From positions 96,950,976 to 97,014,975 of the forward strand of contig CM056742.1 in assembly GCA_029851415.1 (NCBI GenBank): a stretch of 64,000 nt of DNA, in the 5' to 3' direction. Below the pieces are notes generated by a model. That model worked only from the letters and a program-made list of their open reading frames with translations. It was not told the origin of the DNA and did not search any database. Origin of the DNA: Eretmocerus hayati. Its lineage: Eukaryota; Arthropoda; Insecta; Hymenoptera; Aphelinidae. Each line of letters starts with the position of its first letter. Within the stretch, counting starts at the first letter, position 1. This document shows, piece after piece, positions 52,939 to 61,988 of this stretch. Both the position numbers and the translations under genes were made by a program.

Positions 52939-53219
52939 GTCTCCAGCAAAAGTTTTCATAAACTGACCCGTCGTCTTCGACTGACCAAGATGCTGTGATA
53001 TTCGGAATGTAAATCATTAATATTTTATTACTCTTAAGGAAACCTTGACCAAATTCTTTGAATTCATTGTGATATTATTCTTTATTGTTCATGAGTATTA
53101 ATCTTTCTACCCCTATAGTTCCTCCTATAGGTTAGTACTTCTTTTGTATTTTTACACTTATGTAAATATTATGTTTTGCTATTGTGCAAATAAAAGGTAT
53201 CAATCAATCAATCAATCAG
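51640..53219 (+). mobile_element. 5'-truncated non-LTR retrotransposon (CR1/L2-like)
   Basis: The element keeps the C-terminal part of the reverse transcriptase ORF, a 3' untranslated region of about 250 bp, an AATAAA at 53,189-53,194 and a terminal (ATCA)n tail at about 53,199-53,218. A short tandem-repeat tail in place of poly(A) is typical of CR1/L2/RTE-type elements. Recognisable protein similarity begins at about 51,652, so the endonuclease and any ORF1 are missing, as expected for a 5'-truncated insertion. I could not identify a target-site duplication with confidence. Confidence 0.88.
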
Positions 53220-53690
53220 CGGAATTGATACTCCGTTCAGCCCGGACGGGGTCATAAATATCGTCGATAAGTCCCAGATAATTCGGCTTCTAGCCCCGTG
53301 TTGCAGGCGGCTGGACTTGGACGAATTATAGGATCACCAATGAGCGGATACGTAACCCTTTACATGAATGTGCACCATGGGTTATTATCGGGTGGATCAA
53401 TGACGATCCATCCAAATATCACAGGTTCAATGGTCAATTTTTTCTTCTTATCTCAAAATACATAATATCGATGACATTCATACTCAACAAATATTTTTTC
53501 TTCATTCTAACCTAAAAATGCCGCATTCAAATGCGGTTTTAGGATCCTCATGATGAAAAATCATCATTGTCCTGTGCTCGCAGGCCCATTTCGGGCGCGG
53601 AGGACTTATTTCCCTCGCTTCGTTCGGTAAATGAACTGTCCTATCGCCCGAACTGGGCGAATGCGCCTAGGGCAATAATTTACTATTATT
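53220..53690. other. Hairpin-rich tract, right part (3' of the LINE)
   Basis: Successive inverted repeats are visible: TGGATC-AATGAC-GATCCA (53,393-53,410, extendable to a 9-bp stem with one mismatch), CCGCAT-TCAA-ATGCGG (53,521-53,536, flanked by AAAA and TTTT), TGATGA-AAAA-TCATCA (53,551-53,566), GCCC-ATTTC-GGGC (53,584-53,596) and TCGCCC-GAACT-GGGCGA (53,644-53,660). The last is followed by CGCCTAGGG and the AT-rich AATAATTTACTATTATTTC. Together with 51,400-51,640 this looks like one structured element split by the LINE. No protein-coding signal is visible within it. Confidence 0.5.
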
Positions 53691-53706
53691 TCTCCAGTCA
53701 TGGGAG

Positions 53707-54015
53707 ATGAACGACCTCTCCTCAGAGGTTTCTGACAGAATGGACGAAATTGCCATGGAGAAAGTTACCTGTGAGCCAGAGATCCACATTTATGAGGATA
53801 TAGATCCTCCGATCCCCCAATCAGTGATGGAAAAACATTGGCCTCCTGTAACAGAACATTTGTTCGAGAGAGAGATACGAGAAATTGGGAGGATCATTCT
53901 TGAGAGTTTAGAACCAACACCTATCAGAGGCAAAGCATGGAGAATGCTTTCCCGATCAGAAATGTACTTCAGGTTACGATCCCGTCCGGATGAGTTTCAA
54001 CGGATTTACTCGTAG
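53707..54015 (+). CDS. Hypothetical 102-aa open frame, possibly an exon or element ORF
   Basis: ATG at 53,707 and TAG at 54,013. The product is acidic at its N-terminus (MNDLSSEVSDRMDE), rich in Glu, Ile and Pro in the middle (YEDIDPPIPQ), and basic towards the end (RSEMYFRLRSRPDEFQR). I recognise no domain, signal peptide or membrane segment. A polypyrimidine stretch ending in TTTCTCCAG at 53,697, ten bases before the ATG, is a good splice-acceptor match, so this could be an internal exon whose frame opens upstream. A second open frame (53,990-54,232, PKPEDTLSPIFTLF and onward) overlaps its end in the next frame, which would fit a frameshifted longer gene. It follows the hairpin-rich tract directly. 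It may equally be a chance frame. Confidence 0.3.
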   Translation: MNDLSSEVSDRMDEIAMEKVTCEPEIHIYEDIDPPIPQSVMEKHWPPVTEHLFEREIREIGRIILESLEPTPIRGKAWRMLSRSEMYFRLRSRPDEFQRIYS

Positions 54016-54047
54016 AGATAGGATCAGGTTTTTGGTGTTTTGTGGTC

Positions 54048-54765
54048 AGGTGAGGATCCCGTCAGGATCCGGTTACTCCTATGTACGGGTAGCGGGACCA
54101 AAACCGGAGGATACCCTGAGCCCGATTTTTACTTTGTTTATGACGTGTATCGGAGTGTACAGCACAATTGATGAGGTCGACATTGTATTCGTAAACGTTA
54201 ATGCAATCTCGAGAGCCTGCATTAAAGTCTAAACAGAATTTATTGAAATTCTGAGGCTATAATTCGAAGGAATTCTGCTGACCTGCCTTCACTTCTCTCT
54301 CCTAACCTATACACGAATGTTGTGCTGTTTACGCCCACAAGCCACTCTGTCGCAATTATATGTTTAATCCATATATAGAGACCCTTTTTCCAAAATTGTT
54401 AAATTTTTTTCGTGATGAAGATTCTCCCGATACTATATATCTGCTTCGTATCGCGAATATTGACTTTCGATGCATGTTGTGGCGTTGAGACACACTCGCC
54501 TATCTTATCCGTCATATTCATTCTTTTCTATTGTGTAATCATCATATGATTTCCAAATTCACGTCACACACGCTTGAGTTTACGGTAATTCAACCAATTT
54601 AATCGAGCTTGCTTGTAGCTGTCAATAAATCATAATGAGAGCTGAGAGAGCAGAAGTTGATATTTACAGGGTCTCAGTGTACAAAACGGCAAATCAGTCT
54701 CTGCTCCAGATTCGCTCTGGTTTGCCGTACCTAGGGGTGACCGGATCCTGACGGGATCCTCACCT
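54048..54765. repeat. 718-bp segment bounded by a 26-bp perfect inverted repeat
   Basis: Left arm 54,048-54,073 (AGGTGAGGATCC ... GGATCCGGT) and right arm 54,740-54,765 are exact reverse complements over 26 bases. Each contains two GGATCC hexamers separated by CGTCA or TGACG. Similarity continues more weakly for about 20 bp inside the arms (TACTCCTATGTACGG against CACCCCTAGGTACGG) and for a similar length outside, so the original arms were probably 60 bp or more. Just inside the right arm lies a further hairpin, ACGGCAAATCAG/CTGGTTTGCCGT (54,686-54,728). A related motif, ATCCGGACGGGATC, is at about 54,824. This may be a MITE-like or foldback element; I see no target-site duplication. Confidence 0.6.
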
Positions 54766-54799
54766 GTCTACAAACCTAAGCCTAACTTGACGATAATCT

Positions 54800-56600
54800 T
54801 CAGGGTTCCCCTGCAAGAAACTGATCCGGACGGGATCTTAGATCCGAGTGCCCCTGAGATTTTTCTGATCGGGTTGCCGGGGGAAAAAGGCGGAGAAGGA
54901 AACTGTCCACGGCAGATTGAAGAAAATATTGAATAAAGACAGTAATGAGTAAGATATTTCGCCACTTTGGAAGAAGCTTGGCGGATTGTTGAATTCCTAG
55001 TAGACATAATAAGTGAGTCTTAGAGATAATGTTCTTTTTTCTATCATCACTATTTTTCCATCAAAATGAATGTATTCGAATATATTAGTACCATCCATGA
55101 GGAATCACACACATAATTTTAGCGATATATATTCACCCATACATACATGCACTGTATTTGATATAATTTTGCTACCATATACTCATACACATATTAGTTT
55201 TTATTTTATATTATACATGCATGTATGAATATTAATATATTAAATGTATGAGCAAATCCACGAAACGCGGTGATCCGTGCGTTGAGCCCTTCATGCACCA
55301 ATTTTTCGCACCGATGGCTATATATCAACTCCGTGACGAAGCAGGCACTTTTTTTGAGATCTTATAACCAAGTTGTAACGAGCTCAAGACTCAAAATTGG
55401 AAAAGACCGGAATGGCGAGCCATCAAATTTGAAAAGTCACGAAATTCCGCGCGTGACATGGCTGTTTCCCCTCCTTGTTAAAGTCGGCATTTGGATGAAG
55501 TCTGGGATATCAGTATGATTCTTGCGGAAGAATGACCCCCAATTCGAGGCTACAACCAACGTGAGGCCTGAGAATGTGCTTCCAACAGGTGTGAAACTAT
55601 CTACTGTTGATGACGGGTGACTACTTTTTGAGGAAAAAAAATCCGACGATATTTCTCACTCTACGACGACGCAGTCTGACCAATCATATTTCTGCGAAAG
55701 GAATTCGATTCTTTATCAAGAAACGAAGAAATTCAGATGGGTCGGGTCCATGTGCATGGAATTATGTTTTTTTGGCAAGCGTACTAGGCTTTTAGAAAAA
55801 ACTTGATCGCTCCACGAAGCCATGTTTTCTAGGCGCACACGAACAACACGGGTGAAAACGATCCGGTTTTGCTTGTGACCTCTCGCTTCTATCGTATTTG
55901 ATACCAAGTGAATGACTGCGTGATCCAATACTCCGTTGTTTGAACGTACGAGCTACTTCACCTATTTTCAAGGGTATTTTCGGGAATTACGTTGATGGAA
56001 AACTCTTGAATAACGTGTATGCTATCATTCTAATGATCTCCTCGAATTTGGGTTCTTCCGTCCACCCCTTGCCGACTCGTAAAAATCGGTCACGAGAGTG
56101 GAATTGAGTTCTGAATACCGATAACTGAGAGCATGTGGAATCCGAGTGATGTGCGATGGGAAAATTTATCAAAATTTCTTCCCCCCAAGTTCACCACAGT
56201 TTGTAGATTTGCACATATGTTGAAAAATAATACATGAAATCATGAAAAGCTATCGATTGATCTAGAATGTCTTCAAATATCGGAATCATAATGAGTCTGA
56301 AGTTAGCAGACAGATGAGATAGTGACGCGTAGGATCATATAATCGGAAAAATAGACAATGTCCATTCCTTGAAATCGAGAAAGGAGAAGTGGACATCTGA
56401 TAGAATTCCGATATCAGCAGACAGATGAGCTAACTTGAGGATGACGTTTTCAGATGGGGAACGGGAGTATGTCCACTGTCAAAAATTGTTCGGAAACACT
56501 TACACGACAAGGGAAACCCGCCTTTTAGTTCATCTGTGCGGGGAAATCGGTTTTCGCGACTAAGAAAACGATATTTTGAGCTGAATTCTCTTCAAAACTG
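54800..56600. other. AT-rich intergenic sequence with no recognised gene
   Basis: Mostly unique-looking AT-rich DNA. Around 55,100-55,260 it has alternating TA/CA-rich stretches such as TACATACATGCA and TACATGCATGTATG. Open frames are short and show no recognisable protein similarity. The 13-mer GCAGACAGATGAG occurs twice, 111 bp apart (56,306 and 56,417). Nothing else is supported. Confidence 0.6.
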
Positions 56601-56604
56601 AGTT

Positions 56605-57690
56605 TTGGGAGATGTCCATTCTCTGGATCCGACATATATAATAGAGGAGACCATTTTAAACATGTATGCAGAGTTACAGGAGATGGACATCTCTAGGTTC
56701 AGCCTAAAGTGACGACATCGATGGCTCTCCAAGTGGCTGCTGGCCATAATCGCGTTGCAGCGCCATTTTGGGGCATGTCCATTCTCTGGATTCGACCTAT
56801 ATGTTAGAGAAGACCATTTTTAACATATGAGCAGAGTTACAGGGAATGGACATCTCTAGATTCGGCCTGGGCTGTCGATTTCGATGACTTCCCAAGTTTC
56901 TGCTGGCCATAATCGGGTCGCAGCGCCATTTGGGGGCATGTCCATCATCTGGATCCGACATATATGTTCGAGAAGACCATCTTGATGATGTATGCAGAGT
57001 TACAGGGAATGGACATCTCTAGGTTCAGCCCAAAGTGACGACATCGATGGCTCTCCAAGTGTCTGCTGGCCATAATCGCGTTGCAGCGCCATTTTGGGGC
57101 ATATCCATTCTCTGGATTCGATCTATATGTTAGAGAAGACCATTTTTAACATGTCAGCAAGTTACAGGGAATGGTCATCTCTAGAGTGGGCCTGAGGTGT
57201 CGATTGAGATGCCCCCCCCCCCCCAAGTATCTGCTGGCGATGATCGGGTTACAGCGCCATTTTGGGGCATGTCTCTGGATCCGACATTGTTGGAAGAGAC
57301 CGTTTCAAACATGTATGCAGAGTGGCAGGGAATGGACATCTCTAGATTCGGCCTGAGGTGTCAACTTCGATGGCCCCCCAAGTGTCTGCTGGCCATAATC
57401 GGGTCGCAGCGCCATTCTGGGGCATGTCCATCATATGGATCCGACATATATGTTGGAGAAGACCATTTCGACCATGTGTGCAAAGTTACAGAAAATGGAC
57501 ATGTCTGGATTCGGCCTGAGGTGTCATCTTCGATGGCCCCCCAAGTGTCTGCTGTCCATAATCGGGTCACAGCGCCATTTTGAGGCATGTTCATCCTCTG
57601 GATCCGACATATATGTCAGAAAAGACCATTCCGAACATGTATACAGAGTGACAGGGAATAGACATCTCTAGATTTGGCCTGAGGTGTCAT
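56605..57690 (+). repeat. 163-bp tandem repeat, about seven copies
   Basis: The landmark GGACATCTCTAG (or a close variant) recurs at 56,685, 56,848, 57,011, 57,174, 57,334, 57,497 and 57,660, so the period is 163 bp with one 160-bp unit. Each unit also contains CTGCTGGCCATAATCG, CAGCGCCATTTTGGGGCATG and GACATATATGTT-like segments. Copies differ by roughly 5-15% by eye. One unit has a run of 13 C at 57,212-57,224, and another has lost the CCATT of its TGTCCATT. Open frames through it are by-products of the repeat. It is unrelated to the 102-bp satellite. Confidence 0.95.
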
Positions 57691-57720
57691 CTATAGATGC
57701 GTTGAGGGTTTTTTCACCGG

Positions 57721-58053
57721 TGTTGGGTTTTGGATTCAGGGTGCATTTTGACGAGAGGAATGCGATTGGTAATTTCAACGAACACTAATATATTGAGCAT
57801 TAACTTGATACATGCTCGACGTGGTGGAGAGTGTGCGTATTGTTCGCGATCCACAAGTAGACTGACTGAACCGGAGCTGAGCAGGAGGCCCATAGCCGAG
57901 CGGCTGAATGTCTATATATATACACAATGTAGTCGGTTCTACTGCCGGTTCAGCATATCTACTGTCGGTTGAGCGTCTACTGCCGGTTGAGCGTCTATGC
58001 TATCGTGTATGTGCTTGTATGTGTGCTGTCGCGAAACATTACTTGTTCGGTGT
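57721..58053 (-). mobile_element. Possible solo or partial LTR
   Basis: On the minus strand a purine-rich tract (GAGGTGGGAGGA, complement of 58,054-58,065) directly precedes TGTTTATGTAACACCG (complement of 58,038-58,053). That is the layout of a polypurine tract next to the 5' end of an LTR beginning TG. On the plus strand a TGTT at 57,721 and the AACA at 58,050-58,053 would form short terminal inverted repeats. There is no recognisable internal coding region, primer-binding site or second complete LTR, so this is only suggestive. The segment includes one copy of the duplicated 97-bp block. Confidence 0.25.
57932..58028 (+). repeat. 97-bp duplicated block with 18-19-bp subrepeats, copy 1
   Basis: Nearly identical to 58,369-58,465, an offset of 437 bp. 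Inside are three tandem subrepeats of 18-19 bp of the form CTACTG[CT]CGGTT[CG]AGC. The block ends with TATGCTAT[CT]GTGTATG and GTATGTGTGCTG. Weak similarity continues a few bases downstream (GAAACAT). Confidence 0.9.
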
Positions 58054-58368
58054 TACATAAACATCCTCCCACCTCGAGAAAAAAAATATGTTTCATTTGA
58101 ATGAACAAAGGAATTCATAAAAGTGTGGAAAAAATAAGGGTTCACTTGTAGTGGAAAATATATAGTCATTATTCAATTTGACCCGGAGAAAATAATCAGA
58201 ATTGTCCACCGATTCCAAAAATAGAAAATCAAAACTTGATCATCATAGTAAATATCCATTTCTTCGTTCACTTTGTGCACTTCACTTTTGAATCACTCAG
58301 AAGCACATTTCACTCATCTTCTTCTGTCGGCTGCAATAGACTTGACGATTGAGTGTAACTGAGATCTT

Positions 58369-58465
58369 GTCGGTTCTACTGCCGGTTCAGCATATCTACT
58401 GTCGGTTGAGCGTCTACTGCCGGTTGAGCGTCTATGCTATTGTGTATGTTCATGTATGTGTGCTG
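58369..58465 (+). repeat. 97-bp duplicated block with 18-19-bp subrepeats, copy 2
   Basis: Second copy of the block at 57,932-58,028, differing at only about three positions near its right end. The 340 bp between the copies are AT-rich and not duplicated. The repeated stretch may be the residue of two LTR copies or a local duplication. Confidence 0.9.
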
Positions 58466-58469
58466 AAGT

Positions 58470-58990
58470 CAGAAACATGTCCACTTAGTACAAGAAAGAC
58501 GGTGAGATTTTGTTTGAATGCAATAAGAGCCAATTAACAACAACCTACAATAACAATCCATTAATTTATTCATCCTCGCAATGTCCCAGAATTGTGCTGG
58601 AAACGTTGAGACAACAGACATCTCGTAGACATTTTATGTTGCTCAAACGTTACACCCACGGGGTTCCCGATCATTTACAGAAAGTTCCACGGTTGCGATT
58701 GCAACGTTCCAGAAACGTTCAGGCAACATTCACTGTGTTTGTGGGTTGACCGTGTCTGTGAATGTGTAAATATTTATGTTGTTTTCTATGGCTCAGCAAA
58801 ATTCTACACTGTTTCCACCAATCCCCTTAAAATTCTGCACTCATATTTGGTGGCATGTGTAATTAGGAACGCTACATATTCAGCCCCCCCCCCCGATCAT
58901 AATTCGCTGAATTGTGAAATTTTTCTCCAGAAATTCGTCATTTTCCCATATCATGCAAACTATTTATAATTTCTTCTCCTGCCTCGAAAA
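58470..58990. other. Intergenic sequence with no recognised gene
   Basis: It contains a run of 11 C at 58,884-58,894 and several AACGTT-containing stretches (AAACGTTGAGACAAC at about 58,597, CAACGTTCCAGAAACGTTCA at about 58,703) that look like decayed short repeats. No open frame has recognisable similarity. Confidence 0.5.
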
Positions 58991-59021
58991 CTACGAGTCT
59001 CTCAATATGAGGGTTTTCTGG

Positions 59022-59162
59022 AATGCTGAATCGATTGGTTTATACGAAATTCTGATTTCTTCCTACTCCATTCTAGCTTCTCTGTACCACTTTTTACATT
59101 GGTCCCCAAGACCATCATGATGATATTTTAACAAGATTCCGTATCAACCAATCGATTCAGCA
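59022..59162. repeat. Inverted repeat with ~26-bp arms (TGAATCGATTGGTT)
   Basis: The left arm, about 59,022-59,047 (TGCTGAATCGATTGGTT), is matched by the reverse complement at about 59,137-59,162 with two mismatches. Weaker similarity extends outward into TTTTCTGG/CCACAAAAAA. About 90 bp lie between the arms. The core ACCAATCGATTCA also recurs in diverged form at about 59,469 and 62,043, so it belongs to a dispersed family. Confidence 0.65.
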
Positions 59163-59660
59163 CCACAAAAAACATTACACTTACATCCAAGAAAAATTTT
59201 TGATATAGAGGGAGGAAGTACAAATCATTTGTAAAATGTGTTCTTTCAATGGAAATTGAAAATTTTCAGTTTATGAACGAAAAAATACTCATCGGAGAAT
59301 ACTCAAGATTCACTCGCCCCATGAAGAGAGTCGCCAAAATGCACCTGCAGAATTTCAGTATGATCTATCAAAGCACATGTGACGCCATGTTATTCCGATC
59401 CCTTCGTCTGCGACAACATATTACCTTTTTTCCCCATCGAGTTGACTCTATACGAGAATATCGTAGCAACCAATCAATTCAAAAGCTCGAGATACATTTA
59501 GATCATTTCCTCAACTTATTTTTGAGTGAGCAGGAGGGAGTATAAGTTATTTTTAAGATGTGCTTTGTTGCAAAAACATTCGAAATTTGACATAAGAGGA
59601 TTTACAAGCCTAAAAGTACTCATCGGGGGTAGTTCAAAACTCATTGGTACTATTGTTGGA
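59137..59660 (+). repeat. Degenerate direct duplication, about 325-bp offset
   Basis: Landmarks repeat in the same order: CAACCAATCGATTCA at 59,145 and CAACCAATCAATTCA at 59,467; ATTTTTGATATAGAGGGAGG and ATTTTTGAGTGAGCAGGAGG; TACTCATCGG at 59,286 and 59,617. Offsets of 322-331 bp indicate an old tandem duplication with small indels. There is no coding signal shared between copies. Confidence 0.55.
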
Positions 59661-60308
59661 CTGTTCAGAATATATTCTTAAATTTTCACTCATATTCCTA
59701 CAAGTGTATCAAATGTTTCGTATCTCATGATAGGCAATGTTATGGCTAGTATATTAGGGTGTGCCGAAGAAAGGCTGTTTTCGAAAACCGATACGCCCAA
59801 ACGTCGAAATGTTGTGTTCGTACATACAGATATGAAAAAATTCTTGCAGGACGCTGAGGAATGAGATTTTAGGTCTTAGCAAGAGCCATCAAGCTTTGAT
59901 CAAAATTAACACAGGTTTAAATGGGAATAAACCAATTTCAACACTTTTTTCTTGCCAACTTTGCTTGCATTTCTGGCGCAACCAAGCATTTTTCAACGTA
60001 CTTTAGCTCATTTTGAAGCTTGTTCCAAATCCTACGGAATGAACTGAAGTACGTCTGATTTTCCTGATTCCAACTAACCAGAAACAACCCATCTTAATTT
60101 TTTTCAAAACGTGATCATTATTAGAAGTTTCAAAAATAAGGCGATTATCCCTTCAAACTTTGCTCGTACTTGTGGCGCATCTGAACCTTCTTCAACGTGT
60201 TCCAATCCATTTTCATGCCTGTCACAAAACTTACAAAATGAGCTAACGTACGTCCAATTTCTACTCACCCGAGCCAATCTATCTCAATTTTCCCAAAAAT
60301 GGTTATTT

Positions 60309-60720
60309 TAGAAAAATCCAAAAATACGCGACTTCCCCATCCCACCTTACTTCTTTCAATAGTCGAAGTTGGAGCTTGACGTGTGTGACTGACTCCTCTC
60401 TCCTGCATTTTCATCTAGGATCAGTTTACTCATTCCAACTATTGAAAAACACGGAGAGAGTATGTTGAGCAATTCTGTAGCCAAATCTGAGCTAGTTGAA
60501 AGTTGGACTGACTCATAATCAATCAAGTTTAGTCTAGTTCGGATTTGGTTACAGAATTGCTCGTCATACTCTCCTCATGTTTTCAATAGTTGAAATTGGT
60601 AATCTGATTCCAGATTAGGATGGAGGGGGAAGGGATCAGTCACACACGTCAAGTTCCAAGTTCGAGTTTCAAAAGAAGTGAGGTAGGAGGGAGGAGTCGC
60701 TTATTTTTGGATTTTTCAGA
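60309..60720. repeat. Internal ~410-bp near-perfect-length palindrome
   Basis: Sequence from 60,309 (GAAAAATCCAAAAATACGCG) is matched in reverse complement by sequence ending near 60,720 (TATTTTTGGATTTTTC). The arms of about 200 bp meet near 60,515 with almost no spacer. Matching segments include CTTGACGTGTGTGACTGA, ACTATTGAAAA, GAGAGTATG and GAGCAATTCTGTA. The arms differ by substitutions and small indels. It sits inside the left half of the larger foldback element. Confidence 0.85.
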
Positions 60721-61024
60721 AGAAATCACTTTGCGATGAGGTAATGAGCCTATGATTATTACCCTCATCTCTTGCTTCTCATCCTAAAGGGATTAGGAAT
60801 TTCTGGGGATATCTGCAGATGAATACTCGTATTCGTATAAGTATATATATATGAGGATTTGAATTGCATGAATGAATCGAACTCGATAATTTTTATTTGC
60901 TGTGGGTGACTTCTCCGTAACCTTTGAATGATTCATTAATACAAGATGAATAAAAAAAAGATTCTTACAATCGATCTTTGAATATGTACGCGTTTCGTAA
61001 CGCGAGTTATTATTCTATCTAACG

Positions 61025-61440
61025 CACGTGAGAGATATAGAGAGCGCACTAGAGGGAGAGAGACTCACCATTCCTGAACGCACATGTCTCACACGGCGCA
61101 AGCCGGTGCCTCGCACCCAGGCCGACATATCCCGCGGATGGCCAGCGCATTTGCCCTGGATCCTGGGCTCGGACCGGTCGGCTACTCGGCGATTATACCG
61201 GAGGAGTCATTCTGCTGCACACACGCGCGTGGCCGTCGACCGGGGCAAAGGTCGGCACATACACACACTTACATCCATATCGCGCGCCGGCACCTCGATC
61301 CGTCGGAAGGATCAGCCGATCGATATCGCGTCTCGCGGCAAGCTGCTCGTCATCGACGACGACAGCTGTCCTTCTGCTCTCTTTCTTCCCTCTCTCCCCA
61401 TTCTTGTGGCTAATGGTCCGTTCGAATATGAATTTATGCT
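61025..61440. other. GC-rich, CpG-dense segment inside the foldback element
   Basis: This stretch contrasts with the AT-rich arms on either side. It is CpG-dense (GGCCGTCGACCGGGGC, CGCGCGCCGG, CGATCGATATCGCG) and ends in a pyrimidine tract (CTCTCTTTCTTCCCTCTCTC). Two open frames cross it: 155 codons from a GTG at 61,028 and 109 codons from 61,084. Both are rich in Arg, Ser and Pro with no recognisable domain, which is what GC-rich noncoding DNA tends to give. It may be captured host DNA such as a promoter region. Confidence 0.5.
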
Positions 61441-61988
61441 TCGACTCGCGTGTGACGAATCACCCCGTCACAACTTCATGGAAAAATTGAGATAGATTGG
61501 CTCGGGTTGAATTGGGAGTACTTGTGCTCATTTCTTAGGTTCTGTGACTAGCTTGAAAATGGATCGGAACACGTTGAAGAATGTTCAAATGCGCCACAAA
61601 TTCAAGCAAAGTTTGAAGGCAGAATCGCTGTATTTTTGAAATTTCTAATAATGATCACTTTTTGGAAAAATTAAGATAGGTTAGTCTGGTCAGTTGAAAT
61701 CAGACGTACTTTGTTCCATTTTGTAGAACTTGGAACAAGCTTCAAAACGAGCTAAAGTACGTTGGAAAATCCCCGGATGCGCCAGGAATGCAAGCGAAGT
61801 TAGCGAGAAAAAAGTGTCAAATTGAGCACACTCTCATCAAAATCTGTAATTTTGATAAAAGCTTGATGGCTCTTGCTTGGACCTAACAGCGCCCAGCAAA
61901 ATTTTTTTCACATCTGTAAATACAAATACAACATTTCCACACTACGGCGTATCGATTCTCGAAAAAAGCCCTTTTTCGACCCACCCTA

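Larger units (their letters stand above)
59757..61986. mobile_element. 2.2-kb foldback element with ~510-550-bp inverted arms
   Basis: The left arm (59,757 to about 60,308) and right arm (about 61,475 to 61,986, reverse complement) align along their length at an estimated 75-80% identity. The tips read GGGTGTGCCGAAGAAAGGC and GGGTGGGTCGAAAAAGGGC, each bordered by TA (59,755-59,756 and 61,987-61,988), as expected for a TA target-site duplication. Each arm has a terminal part of about 200 bp followed by two degenerate tandem subrepeats of about 200 bp, starting AACTTTGC at 59,957 and 60,156 in the left arm. No transposase is visible, so it is non-autonomous. A TA target would fit Tc1/mariner-like mobilisation, but the superfamily is not established. 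Confidence 0.8.

Noticed and set aside
53640..53670. Helitron 3' end (hairpin followed by CTAG)
   Set aside because: TCGCCC-GAACT-GGGCGA followed 7 nt later by CTAG looks similar, but the spacing is short and the next base is G rather than the expected T; no 5' TC end was found.
57171..57671. Overlapping open frames of 61-128 codons on both strands
   Set aside because: They fall within the 163-bp tandem repeat and repeat the same peptide pieces in shifted frames.
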